This document shows, in pieces, positions 43,801 through 55,338 of a stretch of 64,000 bases of DNA. Made by a program: the position numbers and the translations under genes. Numbering within the stretch: the first letter of the stretch is position 1; each line of letters begins with the position of its first letter. Under the pieces are notes generated by a model. The model had not been told where the DNA came from. It made no database searches and was given only the letters and a program-made list of their open reading frames with translations. This DNA comes from Macrosoma leucophasiata (lineage: Eukaryota > Arthropoda > Insecta > Lepidoptera > Hedylidae), in contig JAWQUS010000009.1 in assembly GCA_036365455.1 (NCBI GenBank), positions 4,308,001 through 4,372,000 on the forward strand, in the 5' to 3' direction.

Positions 43801-45000
43801 ATTATCCCCATTTTGAATGGAGCATCCTACAATTTTCAAGATAGAAAGTTAAAAGTCGGTATGTGAACTCTTTGAGTTTAACAAACAATACGTACATCAT
43901 TTTTTTTTTAGAAATCTGCCTCCATCCCTTTAATACGGGGGATGAAATTTGAAGGTATTGGGCTTTACGGGAGTGTTCAAGCTGGAAAGCCAAAAATAGG
44001 TATGCGGACTCTTTGTTACTAAAAAAACAACGTTTACTTGATATTTAATTTTTTTTGGAAATCTGCCCCACCCCCTGTCATAGGGGGTGGCAATTTGTAG
44101 GGAGCATTCCACAATTTTCAAGGTAGAAAGTTGAAACTTGGTGTGCGGATTCTTTGAGCCTAACAAATAATTTCGTACATATTTTTTTTTTTAATCTGCC
44201 CCACTCTCTATCATATGGGGTGGCAATATGTAGGGAGCATTCCACAATTTTCGAGGTAGAAAGTTGAAACTTGGTATGCGGACTCTTTGAGTCTAACAAA
44301 TAATTACGTACCTAATTTTTTTTTGGACATTGCCCCCTTCCCTTTATCAGAGGGGGTAAAATTTTGTAATGGACTTTAGCCAAAAATTGGTGTTCAGACT
44401 CTTTGTTACTAAAGAAAACAATGTTAAAGTTCTTAAAATATATACTTTTTTTGGAAATCTGCCCCAACCCTCTAAGAGAGGAGGTGATAGTTTGTACGGG
44501 TATTTGTCAGTTTTTAATGCCGTTTTTTATGTCGTGAAAGTGGCAAACAAGCATGCAGTTCACATTGATGTTAAGTGATGACTGCAGCCTATAGACACCC
44601 ACTCAAAGACCAGAGGTCAAAATGCAGATGCGTTACCACTTCTGAGGCCTAAGGTGTTATGCCTCTGTGCCGGAAATTACAGGGCCGTATATTACCACCT
44701 GACCGGAACACGATAGTGCTGAACACTACCATTTAGCGGCAAGTATATTAGGTAATTCGGTGGTACCTACGCCCGCGAGCTCCTTCACTGGAGCTCTACC
44801 ACCAGAAAAAATGTTTTTTTGAAATTTGCCTGAAAATTGGTTTACAGGCTCCTTATGTTATGTACGAAAAATAGTTGCATCAATATTGGTATGGGACTTA
44901 CCGCAATTTTCAAGGTGGAATATTAGCGAACAGGCTCTTTGGTACAAAAAAAAAGATAAAGCAGTATCTATAAATAATACAAATATTAATACTCTTGACA
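43801..45000. repeat. Degenerate tandem array, about 115-142 bp period, split by SINE A
   Basis: The phrase '(t)atgcggactctttg' recurs near 43868, 44010, 44150, 44283 and 44399, each followed by 'aacaaataat.acgtac..tttttttt', then 'aatctgccccac...ggggtgg' and 'gcattccacaattttcaaggtagaaagtt'. SINE A (44524-44817) interrupts it. Weaker units continue to about 45000. Confidence 0.8.
44524..44817 (-). repeat. SINE-like family A, full length, inside the tandem array
   Basis: Complete family in minus orientation from 'gaaagtggcaaacaagcatgcag' to 'ggagctctaccaccag'. The array motif continues on both sides. Confidence 0.85.
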
Positions 45001-45369
45001 AAAGATAAGAGGCAGTGTTACCAATTTCCTTTGATGGATGGAGGTCACGAGTTTTTTAAAACGCGCTGACGCTGTCTTTTTGATCTGCACTTATGTCGGG
45101 GCATAGGTAGCGCGGCCTGATTCTACATTGACAATTTCTTTGCTTTTGATTTCGTAATTTAATTGAAAAATTGAAACTACTGTTCCTAGAGACTTAACAT
45201 TTGGTACAAAGGTTCCTTTCATGATGTATAAGAAAGGATTTTTAGAGATAAATATAAAGGACTATATGACAACAGGTATAAACATTTTGGATTACAATAA
45301 AAAATGATCTGTGTAGACGAAATGGACAAATTCTGTCCTAAAGGAGGAAAATGAAGAATGAAGTGGTAT

Positions 45370-45547
45370 TTTTTTTTAATGTAAATGTAGTGGCAAACAA
45401 GCATGCAATTCACATTGATGTTAAGTGATGACTGCAGCCTATAGACACTTACACATAGACCAAGGTCAAAATGCAGATGCGTTACCACTCCTAAGGCTAA
45501 GGCCTAAGGTGTTATGCCTCTGTGTCGGAAATTACAGGGCCGTACCG
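45370..45547 (-). repeat. SINE-like family A, 3' half
   Basis: 'gtagtggcaaacaagcatgcaattcacattgatgttaagtgatgactgcag' through 'aaattacagggccgtacc'. The start of the family is missing. 'aaggcta' is duplicated at about 45492-45505. Confidence 0.8.
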
Positions 45548-46072
45548 TTATGGCAAGTTTCTCATTCCTGAACTAAACAGTATAAAAATTGGTATACAGG
45601 CTCATGATTAGGAATAGTAAAAATGATCTGTTTTTGTGAAATGGACAAAATTTCCCCCTAACTGAAAAATGGAAGGGTAATGTTTGTATGGAATTGAGGT
45701 TAAAATTTGTGTGGGATTTTTGGTAGTTTCTAAGTTAGAGACTTTGGAAAGTGATGTTTCAGTCTTTCTGTTAGGAATAAAAAAATAGGTATGTGTATCA
45801 ATATTTTGTCAAAATCACCCCTAAACTTTCAAATAAATATAAGGGGTTAAAATTAAGCTATAAATCGGCACATAGTTTTTATTCTTTTTCAGGCTATCGC
45901 TTTTTTGTATTTATGATAGTTCCCAGGCATCGCTCGCGGTTTATTTATTTATGCAGGAATAAGATTTATTTATTCATTAAAGAATTAAATTAATTGGGCA
46001 AGTTGATGTCCAATAAGGACATCAACTAACTGACTGGATTATTGACTGATTTAGTGAATGAAAATGAGTGAC

Positions 46073-46076
<4 letters not shown>
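45548..46076. other. Non-coding, array remnants at most
   Basis: Phrases such as 'gaaatggacaaaatttccccc' echo the units upstream. No gene seen. Confidence 0.35.

Positions 46077-46110
<34 letters not shown>
46077..46110. repeat. (AC)n microsatellite
   Basis: About 16 uninterrupted AC repeats. Confidence 0.95.
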
Positions 46111-46115
<5 letters not shown>

Positions 46116-47164
46116 CATACAGTAACTAAATTCTGACCATAAGCCCGTGGAAGTGTCTACGTGACAATATTGGGAAGAACCAGCCAGCAATGACTTTGGC
46201 TAAGACGTAGAATCAATAGAATAGAGTCAGAGCGTGTGATGTTGAGCGTTTGGCTCTCCATCAGATATAAGTTTTTGATAGAGTAAGCCTAAATAATAAT
46301 GTGAAGAAGTGTAAATAAGCCAAAATAATGGTTCCTCGTCAGGCTATTGGACGATTCCTTTAAATGACGAAGTGAAGTGAGTGTTGAAAGTGTAAGTGTT
46401 TGTTATGTATGAAGTTGTTTTTTTGCGTAAATGGAACCAAAATCGAAGCGATGATTTTATGAGAGTTACATTTCTATACATTATTATACGTAGGTGTAAG
46501 CACTCATTATAACTGGCAATACTTTACATGGAAATGTTTTGGTGGGACGTGAGAATATAGATCGTAGTTGCGGGTCTAATGCATGTACCTATATAATTGC
46601 TGCACTGACATTCGATAGCGTTTTAGCAAGGATGCGACAGTTGGAAGGTCATCACAGATCGATTAACGTCCTAATAACTTTTATTATAGTGGAAGCAAAT
46701 CTGTACCCACTCTTCTTGGCAGTACATACTTTATATAAAAATGTTTTTAGTGGGATTATGCATTGCCATAGCAGCTCTGACACTGAGGCGTGTCTATCAT
46801 TGTTGCAACGTCATACGATAGTGTGTCAGTGCGACAATTGGAAGCTTGACAATGCAACCAGGGATCACTTACAGTACGGAGGTGCGGTTGGTTTACATTG
46901 TGTCGGATATCTCTCTGTAATCGGATCAGAAGAACTAGGTTTTATTTGAGTTAAAATTTGGGTTGACCCAAGTTTTGTTGTAACGAAGGAAATTTAAGAG
47001 TAAAAGTAATGACGTGTTTATAAAACAAAATAACCCCACTGTGTAAAAAAGACTTGATGATATGTAAACGTAATCCTTTATCCATTCAAGTTGATAATCG
47101 CACTGAATATGATGCGATCGATGAGCGATGACGTGTGTACGACATAAATGTGTGAAATGATGTG
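46111..47164. other. Unrecognised; weak internal duplication
   Basis: A 136-codon frame at 46539-46949 begins at TTG and shows no known domain. Two segments about 205 bp apart (46531-46650 and 46738-46850) share 'aaatgttttggtggga' / 'aaatgtttttagtggga' and 'gcgacagttggaag' / 'gcgacaattggaag', so an old duplication is likely. Confidence 0.35.
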
Positions 47165-47169
47165 TGTGG

Positions 47170-47265
47170 CCCTGTGATATACCTATGTATGTATGGCCCT
47201 ATTACACAGGCAAAATAATATGCATTTTGATCTCCGGTTTGCGTGTGTGTGTCTGAATGTCTATG
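47170..47265 (+). repeat. SINE-like family A remnant
   Basis: 'tgtatggccctattacacagg', 'aatatgcattttgatctccgg' and 'gtgtctgaatgtctatgg' follow the family order with deletions. The right part of this remnant forms the outer arm of the hairpin below. Confidence 0.4.
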
Positions 47266-47507
47266 GAAAAAGAAAAATACAAGAAGTAGGTTGCCTGCCA
47301 ATTACCTACTTGTGATGTGATTTGTATGATTTTGTACAAAAATGGTGTTCATACAATTAACAGGTAACTGGTAGGCAACCTACTTCTTGTATTTTTGTTA
47401 TTCTTTAGACATTTAGACACACACACGCAAACCGGAGGACAAGTTTGTACAAAAATGGTGGTCATACAATTAATTGTTAAATGTATGAACACCATTTTTG
47501 TACAAAC
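47231..47507. repeat. Complex nested inverted repeats
   Basis: The outer arms 47231-47266 and 47407-47439 are inverted copies ('ctccggtttgcgtgtgtgtgtct'). The inner arms 47273-47307 and 47362-47396 (35 bp, two mismatches) contain AAGAAGTAGGTTGCCTGCCA. A separate hairpin has 25-bp arms at 47443-47467 and 47483-47507, one mismatch. A 30-bp segment of the first loop (47331-47360) is directly repeated at 47444-47473. Confidence 0.9.
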
Positions 47508-47807
47508 TTATACATACCTACACATCATCATACTTATATTTATTTGTGATAGTCTAATTATAATTTACCCATTCCCAGTGCCTTGTACCACATTTGTCCA
47601 TTTGCATTGTTATCTATTGTGTCTGCTTAAAACATTAACAAAAATTGCACAAGAAAACGGATGTGTGTGTGTGAAATACGGTGTCGGTGAATAAGTGATA
47701 GCAGGACCCTATTACTAGACCTGAGATCATATACAATGAATAAATTAATAAAAAAAAATGCCATTTAAAAGGGGAACTATCAATTTTATACACGCATTAT
47801 AGTATAC

Positions 47808-48060
47808 TAGCTGACCCGGCAAACTTCGTATTGCCTCACAATTAAATAATGTGTCAAAGGTTTGATAGATACGGACTATTTGTATAGGAAAATGAAATTA
47901 AATGTAGAGATTCCCGTGGGAATGAGTGATTTTCCCGCAGTAAAAAGCATACACCACAAAAAGTTTCATTCGAATCCGTCCAGTATCTTCGGAGGTTAGC
48001 CTGGACAAAGGGACAAACAGACAGACAAAAAATTTAAAAATCATTGAAAAGTGTTCTAAT
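47808..48060 (+). repeat. Interspersed repeat end ('ctagctgacccggcaaacttcgta')
   Basis: Starts 'tatactagctgacccggcaaacttcg', includes 'aaaagtttcattcgaatccgtccag', and ends with 'gacaaacagacagac'. Related in layout to the repeats at 7398 and 49369. Clade not assigned. Confidence 0.5.
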
Positions 48061-49368
48061 ACTATTTTAACATCGCCCCCAATTGGTTTTTCGTAAATAT
48101 ACAATGTACAGATGTGTAACATGTACAATGTACAAATATACAATGTACAGACACGCGGATTTTACTGTTTAATATATGTATAGATTAATTTCAGCAGAGG
48201 CTCTATACCTGAGCACAATGATCGACATGTGGTACTTTACGTAGATATAATTCGGTGTTTCGAACAAATTTACATATAAAAAGCGAAGGACTTCTCTAAA
48301 TAGAGTCTGCTGTGATGAGGGTTTTTGGAGCAGAAACCATTGTTTGACAAGTCATTATCCCACGACCATCAAAGTTGCTTCAAACGTGTATCAGTTCTAT
48401 TCATGTAGTAAGCTAATTGCCCATTATGAACACGGCATTAAGCTACAATGACATTTTGTGTCCTGGAGACGTGACTTACTGTCAAAAGTTTGTAATATGA
48501 TCCTACATAATAAAAGTACTCATTTAAATTCACTAGGTATAGAGTTTCAGTTGTAGGATGTTAAGAGATGTATGGAGGATGTAGATATTATAAAAAAATA
48601 AACGTGGATCTCATCATTGTAATTCAAAAAAGATGGAAATAATATTCACGGAAACCCTTCGACCCAAGACACTAAAACTGTATTATAATTTCTCGTTCTA
48701 CTTTTTATACTTTCATTATAGGTAATAATAAAATAATTGTCTATGTTATATTATTAAATTTGAGTTTAACAAAATAATAAGTAATATCTGAAAAAGGTCT
48801 GAAAGTAGTTAACCTACATCTGAGCTTCTACTTTTTGAACATTTAATAAAGGCAATAGTCGTCAGTCTGATACCAAGTGATACGATATCGCGCAAATAAA
48901 CCAATTTATCTGCGATGAAGATAACAAGAAATACTAATACTAAACCATGATGTACAAAATATAGTAACCTACAAAAGATTAACAATTGTGGCTTAAAACT
49001 TTGTTCGCAAGTTGCGCAACAGAACTCACCTAAAAAAAAATGTTGTCACGAGTAGGCAACACGTGCAATATGTGGAGTTCCACCTTTATCCATATTCACA
49101 TGATAAATTATGCGGTGGTTGGTAAACTGCCTACCTTGGCAAGCGAGCCAAGGTCGGCCCCGCGCTGACTCGACTGTTTGCTGAAGCGTTGCGGTGTTGT
49201 CACTTGACAAAAAAATTAAATAGTCACCATTGGACTATGATTGATTTTCTACCGTACATCAGTCTATGCGCTCTCGAATAGCCTATTAATTAATTGAATC
49301 GTTTTCAGCAATGACAAAAAGTTCAGGGCGCCGTTAATGAATTTTACACTTCAAAAATGTTACATTAT
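48061..49368. other. Non-coding; short 'caatgtaca' iterations near 48100
   Basis: 'acaatgtaca' occurs about four times in 48099-48148. Otherwise no ORF or repeat recognised. Confidence 0.45.
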
Positions 49369-49576
49369 ATACTAGCGGCCCGCCCCGGCATCGCGTGGGT
49401 GCAACGTTACCTACCTCTCCTATTCATCTTAGCGTGATGCTATATAGCCTAAAACCTCGGTGAATGGACTATCTTACACGAAAAGAAGTTTTCAAATCGG
49501 TCCAGTAGTTCCTGAGATTAGCGCGTTCAAGCAAACAAACAAACTTTCACCTTTATAATATTAGTACATATAGATT
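49369..49576 (+). repeat. Interspersed repeat ('actagcggcccgccccggc')
   Basis: Starts 'tactagcggcccgccccggcatcgcgtgggtg', includes 'tcggtccagtagttcctgagattagcgcg', and ends 'caaacaaactttcacctttataatattagtacatatagat'. Complete-looking ends, no coding capacity. Confidence 0.55.
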
Positions 49577-52188
49577 AATCGCGCCGTTTTTGCCGTGTGG
49601 GTAGGTGTATTGAGCGATAATCTACTGTCACTTTTGTTTACTGCGACCATGATGCTCACTTTGCATAATTCACTTGTCCGATATAGAAGGCGCCCCGACG
49701 CGCGTGTGTGTACCTTTTCTTGTACCAAATATACAAATTACCAAGAAAGGAGCGTCTTGGTAATTGAATAAACAAGTGTGTGCGAGGGATGCTTAGTATG
49801 AATCATTTCTCATATCTGGTGTTGCCTGTACACATGACATGACGCATTTTTCCTCGTAGGGGTAGGTAAGTAGAGTAGAGTCAGTTGTATACATAGTCGC
49901 ATATACCTGTATATGTATGCGACTATGTACACAACCGACATTCTTCGTTTTCGGATCCCATTGTCTCAGGTAGCGAGTATGTATATTAAACGGACACTTT
50001 ACCGAACTCTATAAGTGCTACGGGAAATTTTCTTAATGGAAAAAAAAGCCCATACGTGTCACGTATTTTCCTGTACCCTGAACCTTACATCTAGGTGGTC
50101 TAGGTTGGGTATATTGAATAACGGGAGTATTGTTTACGTCTTCGAATGCTTTACGCATCTACGCATCAAGTTACTTCTACTATAGTTCCATTAAACATGC
50201 TCCAGCCCTAGGAATATAGACTTAGAAGAATTGTCTGAAGTAAACTACTCAAAGCAATGTCATGTTGCCCTAGTAAACAATTTTCTATAATTTTAAAACC
50301 ATTATTTAAGATTGCAACTTGTTTGCACATGACAAGGAAAATCTGTGAATCACGGTATACTGTCGCACCCGAGATTATCTGTGTGCAAATGTATGCTTGT
50401 GTGTATACTGACTCATCAAGCTTTTAACACATAAGAGGGAAACCGTAAATGGCGTATGACGCAAATAAAGTTAGACAGAAGTAGATATTCTGCGTAGTCT
50501 TCGAAAACTTTTTACCAATTCATTTATTTTTTCGCGAATTGGTTTATTTCACACTCTAGTGTCTTTAGTGGCGGAGACGAAAGAAGTAAGATTAGTGAAT
50601 CTATCTACTAATGTCTTGATGCGCGAGGTTCAATCTTGCTGTCCATACCTACGTAGGACAAGGTTACACACACACCTTAACCTTAATTCTCCTTCTTTAA
50701 ATACTTAATGCATCTCGTGTTCCTCAAACATTCTCTCGTAGTAATATGAAAATGTTCGAGCGAATTTTTCGAGTAGGTTTCTTGTCACGTAGGTATATGC
50801 CTTTCTTCTGCCGTCAAAGGGCAATAACCTACGGGAAGGAATGCGTAAATAACCTTTGTTTCTACCTTTCCTATTTGGATTCGTCGTTCAAACAAAGTGA
50901 TAGAAGGCCGTGAGTCCGTGACTATATGGCGATGTGGCACATAACTTTGGTGACCTTTGCGAAAGGATACATAGACCCATTCCTGTATTCGAAACCGGTA
51001 TTAACTGTTTATGGTTGGTTTACCATGCCAACTGGATTTCCTGACATTGAGCTTGTTAGGTTTAGAGCTTTAGTGCAAAATCTCGCACAATCATTGGTAA
51101 TCCTTTCTATTGGAGTAACAAAATCATAAAACATTTTATAGCTTAATAATGTTTGTAGTGGTTGTAGAGATTATACCTATTGTATTAAAGCCAAATACTT
51201 GTAGAAGAATGGCAGAAATCAATCACAATAAAATTCGCATTCTGTTTACTTATGGGCCATCTAATGAGAACCCGTGTTCTCATCTATTATTTAGCCTGAA
51301 GTATTATTATTTATTATTATATACTCCCGCACTCTACCAACAATTTTCCGAAGAACTTTCAACGTATGGATATTGAAAAATATTCACAGAAAACACTTTT
51401 ACGGGTTTCTTTCCAAACAAGTATGTTGTATCGTCAAAGGCTTCATTGCTTTCATTGATTTTCGGAGATCATCTTTATGGAATGGACTCGCACTGAATTC
51501 AAATGAATCCCAATAAAGCTGTCACTAGTGATCCTATCATGTCGTAAAAAAGAGCTTCATGAAATAAAACAACCTCGCAGAGATATCAAGAACTTTGATA
51601 AATGGGTCAGTTATTGCGACAAAAATTGATCCTAATTGAATTTACACTTGGCTATATTATGATTAATGTCTCAACTCAATGAGACTGTTCTGCCAACAAA
51701 TTTAGTAATCAATTACTGTACGGACGCCAAAATTAAATGTAATGTGATTACGGTCTCAAAGTTTAACCGATGGTTGATGTGGACGGTTTGTTTTCACAAA
51801 TACGGATTACTACTGCCTGATTAATATGTATTTGATGCATACATTTTCCTGGCTTATTTCTCCGAAGGAGCAGGCAGGAGTAAGTCTATGTATACATACC
51901 TAATCTAGCATTCTAGCAACCGTCACACTTTATAGTACTTACCAATCGAGCATGGCTTCATCTTAATGATTATGTAAAGAATTGAGTCTCCACCAGGCTA
52001 CACTATTTGTAAACAAAATATTTTGAATGCGATTTAGACAATTTTTGTAAGTAAAATTAAATTGTGATGAGTGGGATCTGCGGTGTCAACTACAATAGGG
52101 TTGATGGCTATATTTCTTTGTTGGTAATTGGTAATTCCAAAATGTACCAGTATGAAAAATATACTTACTTACACTGTTTGAAAAACCA
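49577..52188. other. Non-coding, nothing recognised
   Basis: The 50926-51129 and 51149-51376 frames show no known domain. A short palindrome 'atagtcgcatatacctgtatatgtatgcgactat' lies at 49894-49927. Confidence 0.4.
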
Positions 52189-52419
52189 AATTATTATCAC
52201 AGTACAAATATGAACAGCATGGAAACTACGTACAAAACGTTCGAAGCGGCACACTAACAAAAACATGCGCATCGACGCTCGATGTAGCGAGTGACTCGTA
52301 CTGCAGTACTGCGAGAACCGCTTAGAGGCCTCGTCGATGCACATGTTTGTGGGAGTGTGACGTTTTAACGTTTTGTACGTTGTTTCCACATTATTCATAT
52401 TTGTACTGTGTTATTATTG
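52189..52419. repeat. Long inverted repeat (MITE-like hairpin)
   Basis: Arms of about 88 bp (52189-52276 and 52332-52419), roughly four fifths identical, contain 'cagtacaaatatgaa' and 'acgtacaaaacgtt'. The spacer of about 55 bp contains 'tactgcagta'. No ORF; target duplication not settled. Confidence 0.8.
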
Positions 52420-52480
52420 TGTATTTTTTACATACAAAGACGCTCATACAAATTATAATAAAAAAAATAAGTTTACATAT

Positions 52481-52563
52481 TTTTCTACGAAATGTGTTGC
52501 GAAATCAAGAAATGCGCCTTATATTATGTGCATATTAATACCGAGTATAAGATTGAAAGGATA
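52481..52563. repeat. Dispersed repeat, copy 1 of 2
   Basis: 'ttttctacgaaatgtgttgcgaaat' and, 25-50 bp later, 'atgtgcata' and 'ttgaaaggata' recur in the same order at 54083-54166. Family unknown. Confidence 0.65.
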
Positions 52564-54004
52564 ATAACTCTCCTTATTTAATCTTAAGGTAGAGTCTGAT
52601 AGTCAAATTGATTATTGTTATTTTATTCAAAGTATTTTTTGTATTACATAATGCTTTTAATTTACTAAAAGTACATAATCTTTGAACATTACATAACCTT
52701 TCGTTTAGGTATATTTAACATTTCGCAAAGTGGATATAGGCTTTGTTGTAGACCTTATAGTCGGATTTGAAATGTTATTAAACGACGTGGAAGACTACGT
52801 CATTTACATAAATGATAAGCAGATTGAGTTTACTGTGACGAGAAAAAGAGTTTTATTAGGCCTTCTGTCTTATAAGAAACTTCGCCAAAAAAGATGCCAA
52901 ACCCATTATTCATGGTCAACAGTTCATGGCTGCAATGTAATCTTACATTATTTATGGCCCAAGTGGAGCACACACCTTATAAATCTTTGGGAATGTTGTA
53001 CGTCTCGGTGACTAAACTTCTGTTTATCTTGGCAGAGTAATTTTGTGCTTGACATTGGTAAACTTACATTAATACATATTATCTAATATACGTCTCACAC
53101 CTACATAGAAGTTAAGTTAAATATTTTTTATTTTATAAAATTCATTATGCATTCTAATTTGAAATGGTAGAGTGCCAGTGTTGATCTCCAGGTGGTACAC
53201 TCCTGCAATAATCATAATTTAATCAGCACCCGTTCACGAGTATGATGCATGTGCCATTGCTTTGCTCGAGCATTTTGCAGGGAAGTGAGCAATCCGTCAC
53301 ACGACGCCGCCGCATTACCTGTATCTATCTACACATTCTACACATAAAAACTACACGTCTCAATGTACATGACAACTACCATTAAAAGCTTAATCTGTCT
53401 TCCAACATACCTGTTGGATATAATGTCCATTTTCCGGAATTTGAACAACCACAAACATATTACCGACACACAATAGCATTCGTATGAAACATTTAGCTAC
53501 AATAGGATTAGATACCTACCACTGGAGCTCCACCACCAGTGAGAAATATTTGATTAGCATTAGCATAATAAACACATGTGTTACGACTTCGACCTCTAGC
53601 CGAAGGGTACTCAATTGTTTGAATATCAAGAGAATACGAACATCTTGGGAAGGCAATTCGTGGGTCAATATTTGTCGAACCGAGTCGGGGTCGTTCGACA
53701 AGGCTGTATGATTTCCCTGTTAAATTTTAAACTTGATTTCGTTAAACAAACATGTTGCGAAATGACTGAGACGAAAAATGAGAAGGATGTTGTTATTAAA
53801 ATTGAATACCGTGACGCCATCAGAGATTTTTAAATACTTTGTTCTATTTTTTAATATTTTTATTCTCCTGACAATAACAAACAGTTAAAATAAAAGAAAG
53901 ATTTTTATCCAATTTGGTGCAGTTGCTTGGAAGTCATGCATATGCACGTACACACAACTCTGTATAAATAAAAAAATAAAAGAAAAATCGGCAGGTAAGT
54001 ACAG
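52564..54004. other. Unrecognised; SINE A scraps
   Basis: The 52730-53011 frame starts with GTG and has no known domain. Worn SINE A pieces appear at 53164-53335 ('ggtagagtgccagtg', 'cgccgccgcattacctgtat') and 53513-53540 ('cctaccactggagctccaccaccag', minus). Confidence 0.4.
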
Positions 54005-54075
54005 TCTCATCATCATCATTTTAGGGGAAAGACATCCACTGCTGGGCAAATCCCTCTCTTTGGGCGTTTGGCATT
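54005..54075 (-). repeat. RTE-like LINE 3' tail
   Basis: On the minus strand it reads '...agagagggatttgcccagcagtggatgtctttcccctaaaatgatgatgatg', corresponding to the end of the LINE at 9845-9912 with its GATGAT tail. A second scrap, 'ctccactgctgggcaaatgcctctcccaaagatgc', is at 54166-54202. Confidence 0.65.
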
Positions 54076-54082
54076 GCCATTT

Positions 54083-54166
54083 TTTTCTACGAAATGTGTT
54101 GCGAAATTAAGTAAATCATCTAATAATACGAATATGTGCATACCTAGAATAAGCTTGAAAGGATAT
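54083..54166. repeat. Dispersed repeat, copy 2 of 2
   Basis: Counterpart of 52481-52563, with a run of substitutions in the middle. Confidence 0.65.
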
Positions 54167-54250
54167 CTCCACTGCTGGGCAAATGCCTCTCCCAAAGATG
54201 CTCTATTGCACCATATGGGAAGATAATAATATGCCATATGATGCAAAAGG

Positions 54251-54774
54251 GATCGCCTAGGCGTTCTCAATTGTGTCATATTCGTAGGCTCGTAGTCCAA
54301 CAAATAATCAATTAATTAAATAAATCAAACAATTATTTAATATCAAAAAATTATTACGTTCTTATGATGGACATAGGTACTGGAAATGTCAAAGACATAC
54401 CCATAGACAACAGTGATGTAGTTGCACTGAGTAAATATGGGGCCTACGACATAAAGAAGAAAAAGCTCAAAATATCAAAACTTGAATACATTTCGTCGGT
54501 CGGTCGCATTTAGACCAATGGGCGATCAACTAGTATGTTGTATGTATTATATATGATTATTCAGAATCCAATTTCACCGTGTCAAGTGAAATTGGCGCAA
54601 ATTGAAATACAGATTGGACAATGAGATTGACCAATCAAAGTGTCGTTGTTACGAATGTTACGCTCGTTTCGCTTTCTGTCTGCGCAAAAGCTTACACAAG
54701 TATTTCACTATATCACTCCAATTTCTATAAATTATTTAAGTCACTCATAAAATAAGCAATAGTAACGTAACGTA
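54251..54774. other. Non-coding, nothing recognised
   Basis: Only a small perfect hairpin 'ccaatttcac cgtgtcaa gtgaaattgg' at about 54569-54596. Confidence 0.45.
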
Positions 54775-55080
54775 ACTTCACGCCTGTAATCCCCGAAGGG
54801 GAGGTAGAGGTGAATGCATGCATTCAAATATACATGCAAACCCACGATTCACCGGTTACGTTTTTGGGCCAAGTAAAATGTGGCTATCCTATCTCCGGGA
54901 TAGGCACTAGACATTGAGAAACTTCAAAAGTACTAGGAAACTTCAAGAAAATGGAAAGATCCCAATAGAACCAGGGATAAAGGATTTTACACCGTTATCT
55001 CTAAAATTCCCGACCCGAGAATCGAACCCAGCACCCCAGCGTAGTAGTAGTGGCATGCTACCACTAGGCTACTGATGTAA
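54775..55080 (-). repeat. tRNA-derived SINE B, best copy
   Basis: The tRNA-like head is on the minus strand at the high end. An A box TAGCCTAGTGG (complement of 55061-55071) and a B box GGTTCGATTC (complement of 55019-55028) are both intact, 33 bp apart, as in a tRNA. The body runs to 'acctctacctccccttcggggattacaggcgtgaa' (complement, 54779-54813). The pol III promoter looks usable. Confidence 0.85.
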
Positions 55081-55117
55081 TAGGGTAACCGCGTTACAGT
55101 ATTTACTGTCGCCTGTC

Positions 55118-55205
55118 TTAACCGGTTCACAGAACCACAGCCCATAAATGGGCTGTTTAATTGTTAAAACAATTGTGTCTGGTTTTGGGACTGTGAACCG
55201 GTTAA
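55118..55205. repeat. Stem-loop with nested palindromes
   Basis: Perfect 15-bp outer arms TTAACCGGTTCACAG (55118-55132) and CTGTGAACCGGTTAA (55191-55205). Inside are CAGCCCA taaa TGGGCTG (55137-55154) and AATTGTT aa AACAATT (about 55159-55174). Confidence 0.9.
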
Positions 55206-55278
55206 TAGGTTGACCGCCATTGTTCGGTTGACTATTATTTATTTATTCTGTAATAACGTTATTTTTTATTATTTGCAG

Positions 55279-55338
55279 GTACAAGATACTGCTTCACGGC
55301 AAATGATTCAAAGGTGAATCGTCGGCCGACTGTGATCG
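55279..55338 (+). CDS. Candidate 60-nt internal exon of an unidentified host gene
   Basis: Flanked by a good acceptor (T-rich run then TTTGCAG, ending 55278) and a strong donor (G|GTAAGTAT, GT at 55339-55340). Only one of three frames is open across the 60 nt. It starts with two bases of a split codon and ends with one, so both introns would be phase 1 and the exon could be skipped without shifting the frame. The readable peptide is TRYCFTANDSKVNRRPTVI, which I do not recognise. A 60-nt open frame is not evidence by itself; the paired splice sites are. Could be chance. Confidence 0.3.

Noticed and set aside
43801..45000. CRISPR-like array
   Set aside because: Units are diverged, contiguous and 115-142 bp long with no spacers, and the genome is eukaryotic.
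46539..46949. 136-codon gene
   Set aside because: TTG start, no recognisable domain, and it overlaps an old internal duplication.
52730..53011. Transposase or host gene fragment
   Set aside because: GTG start, and I could not match any motif. Left unassigned.
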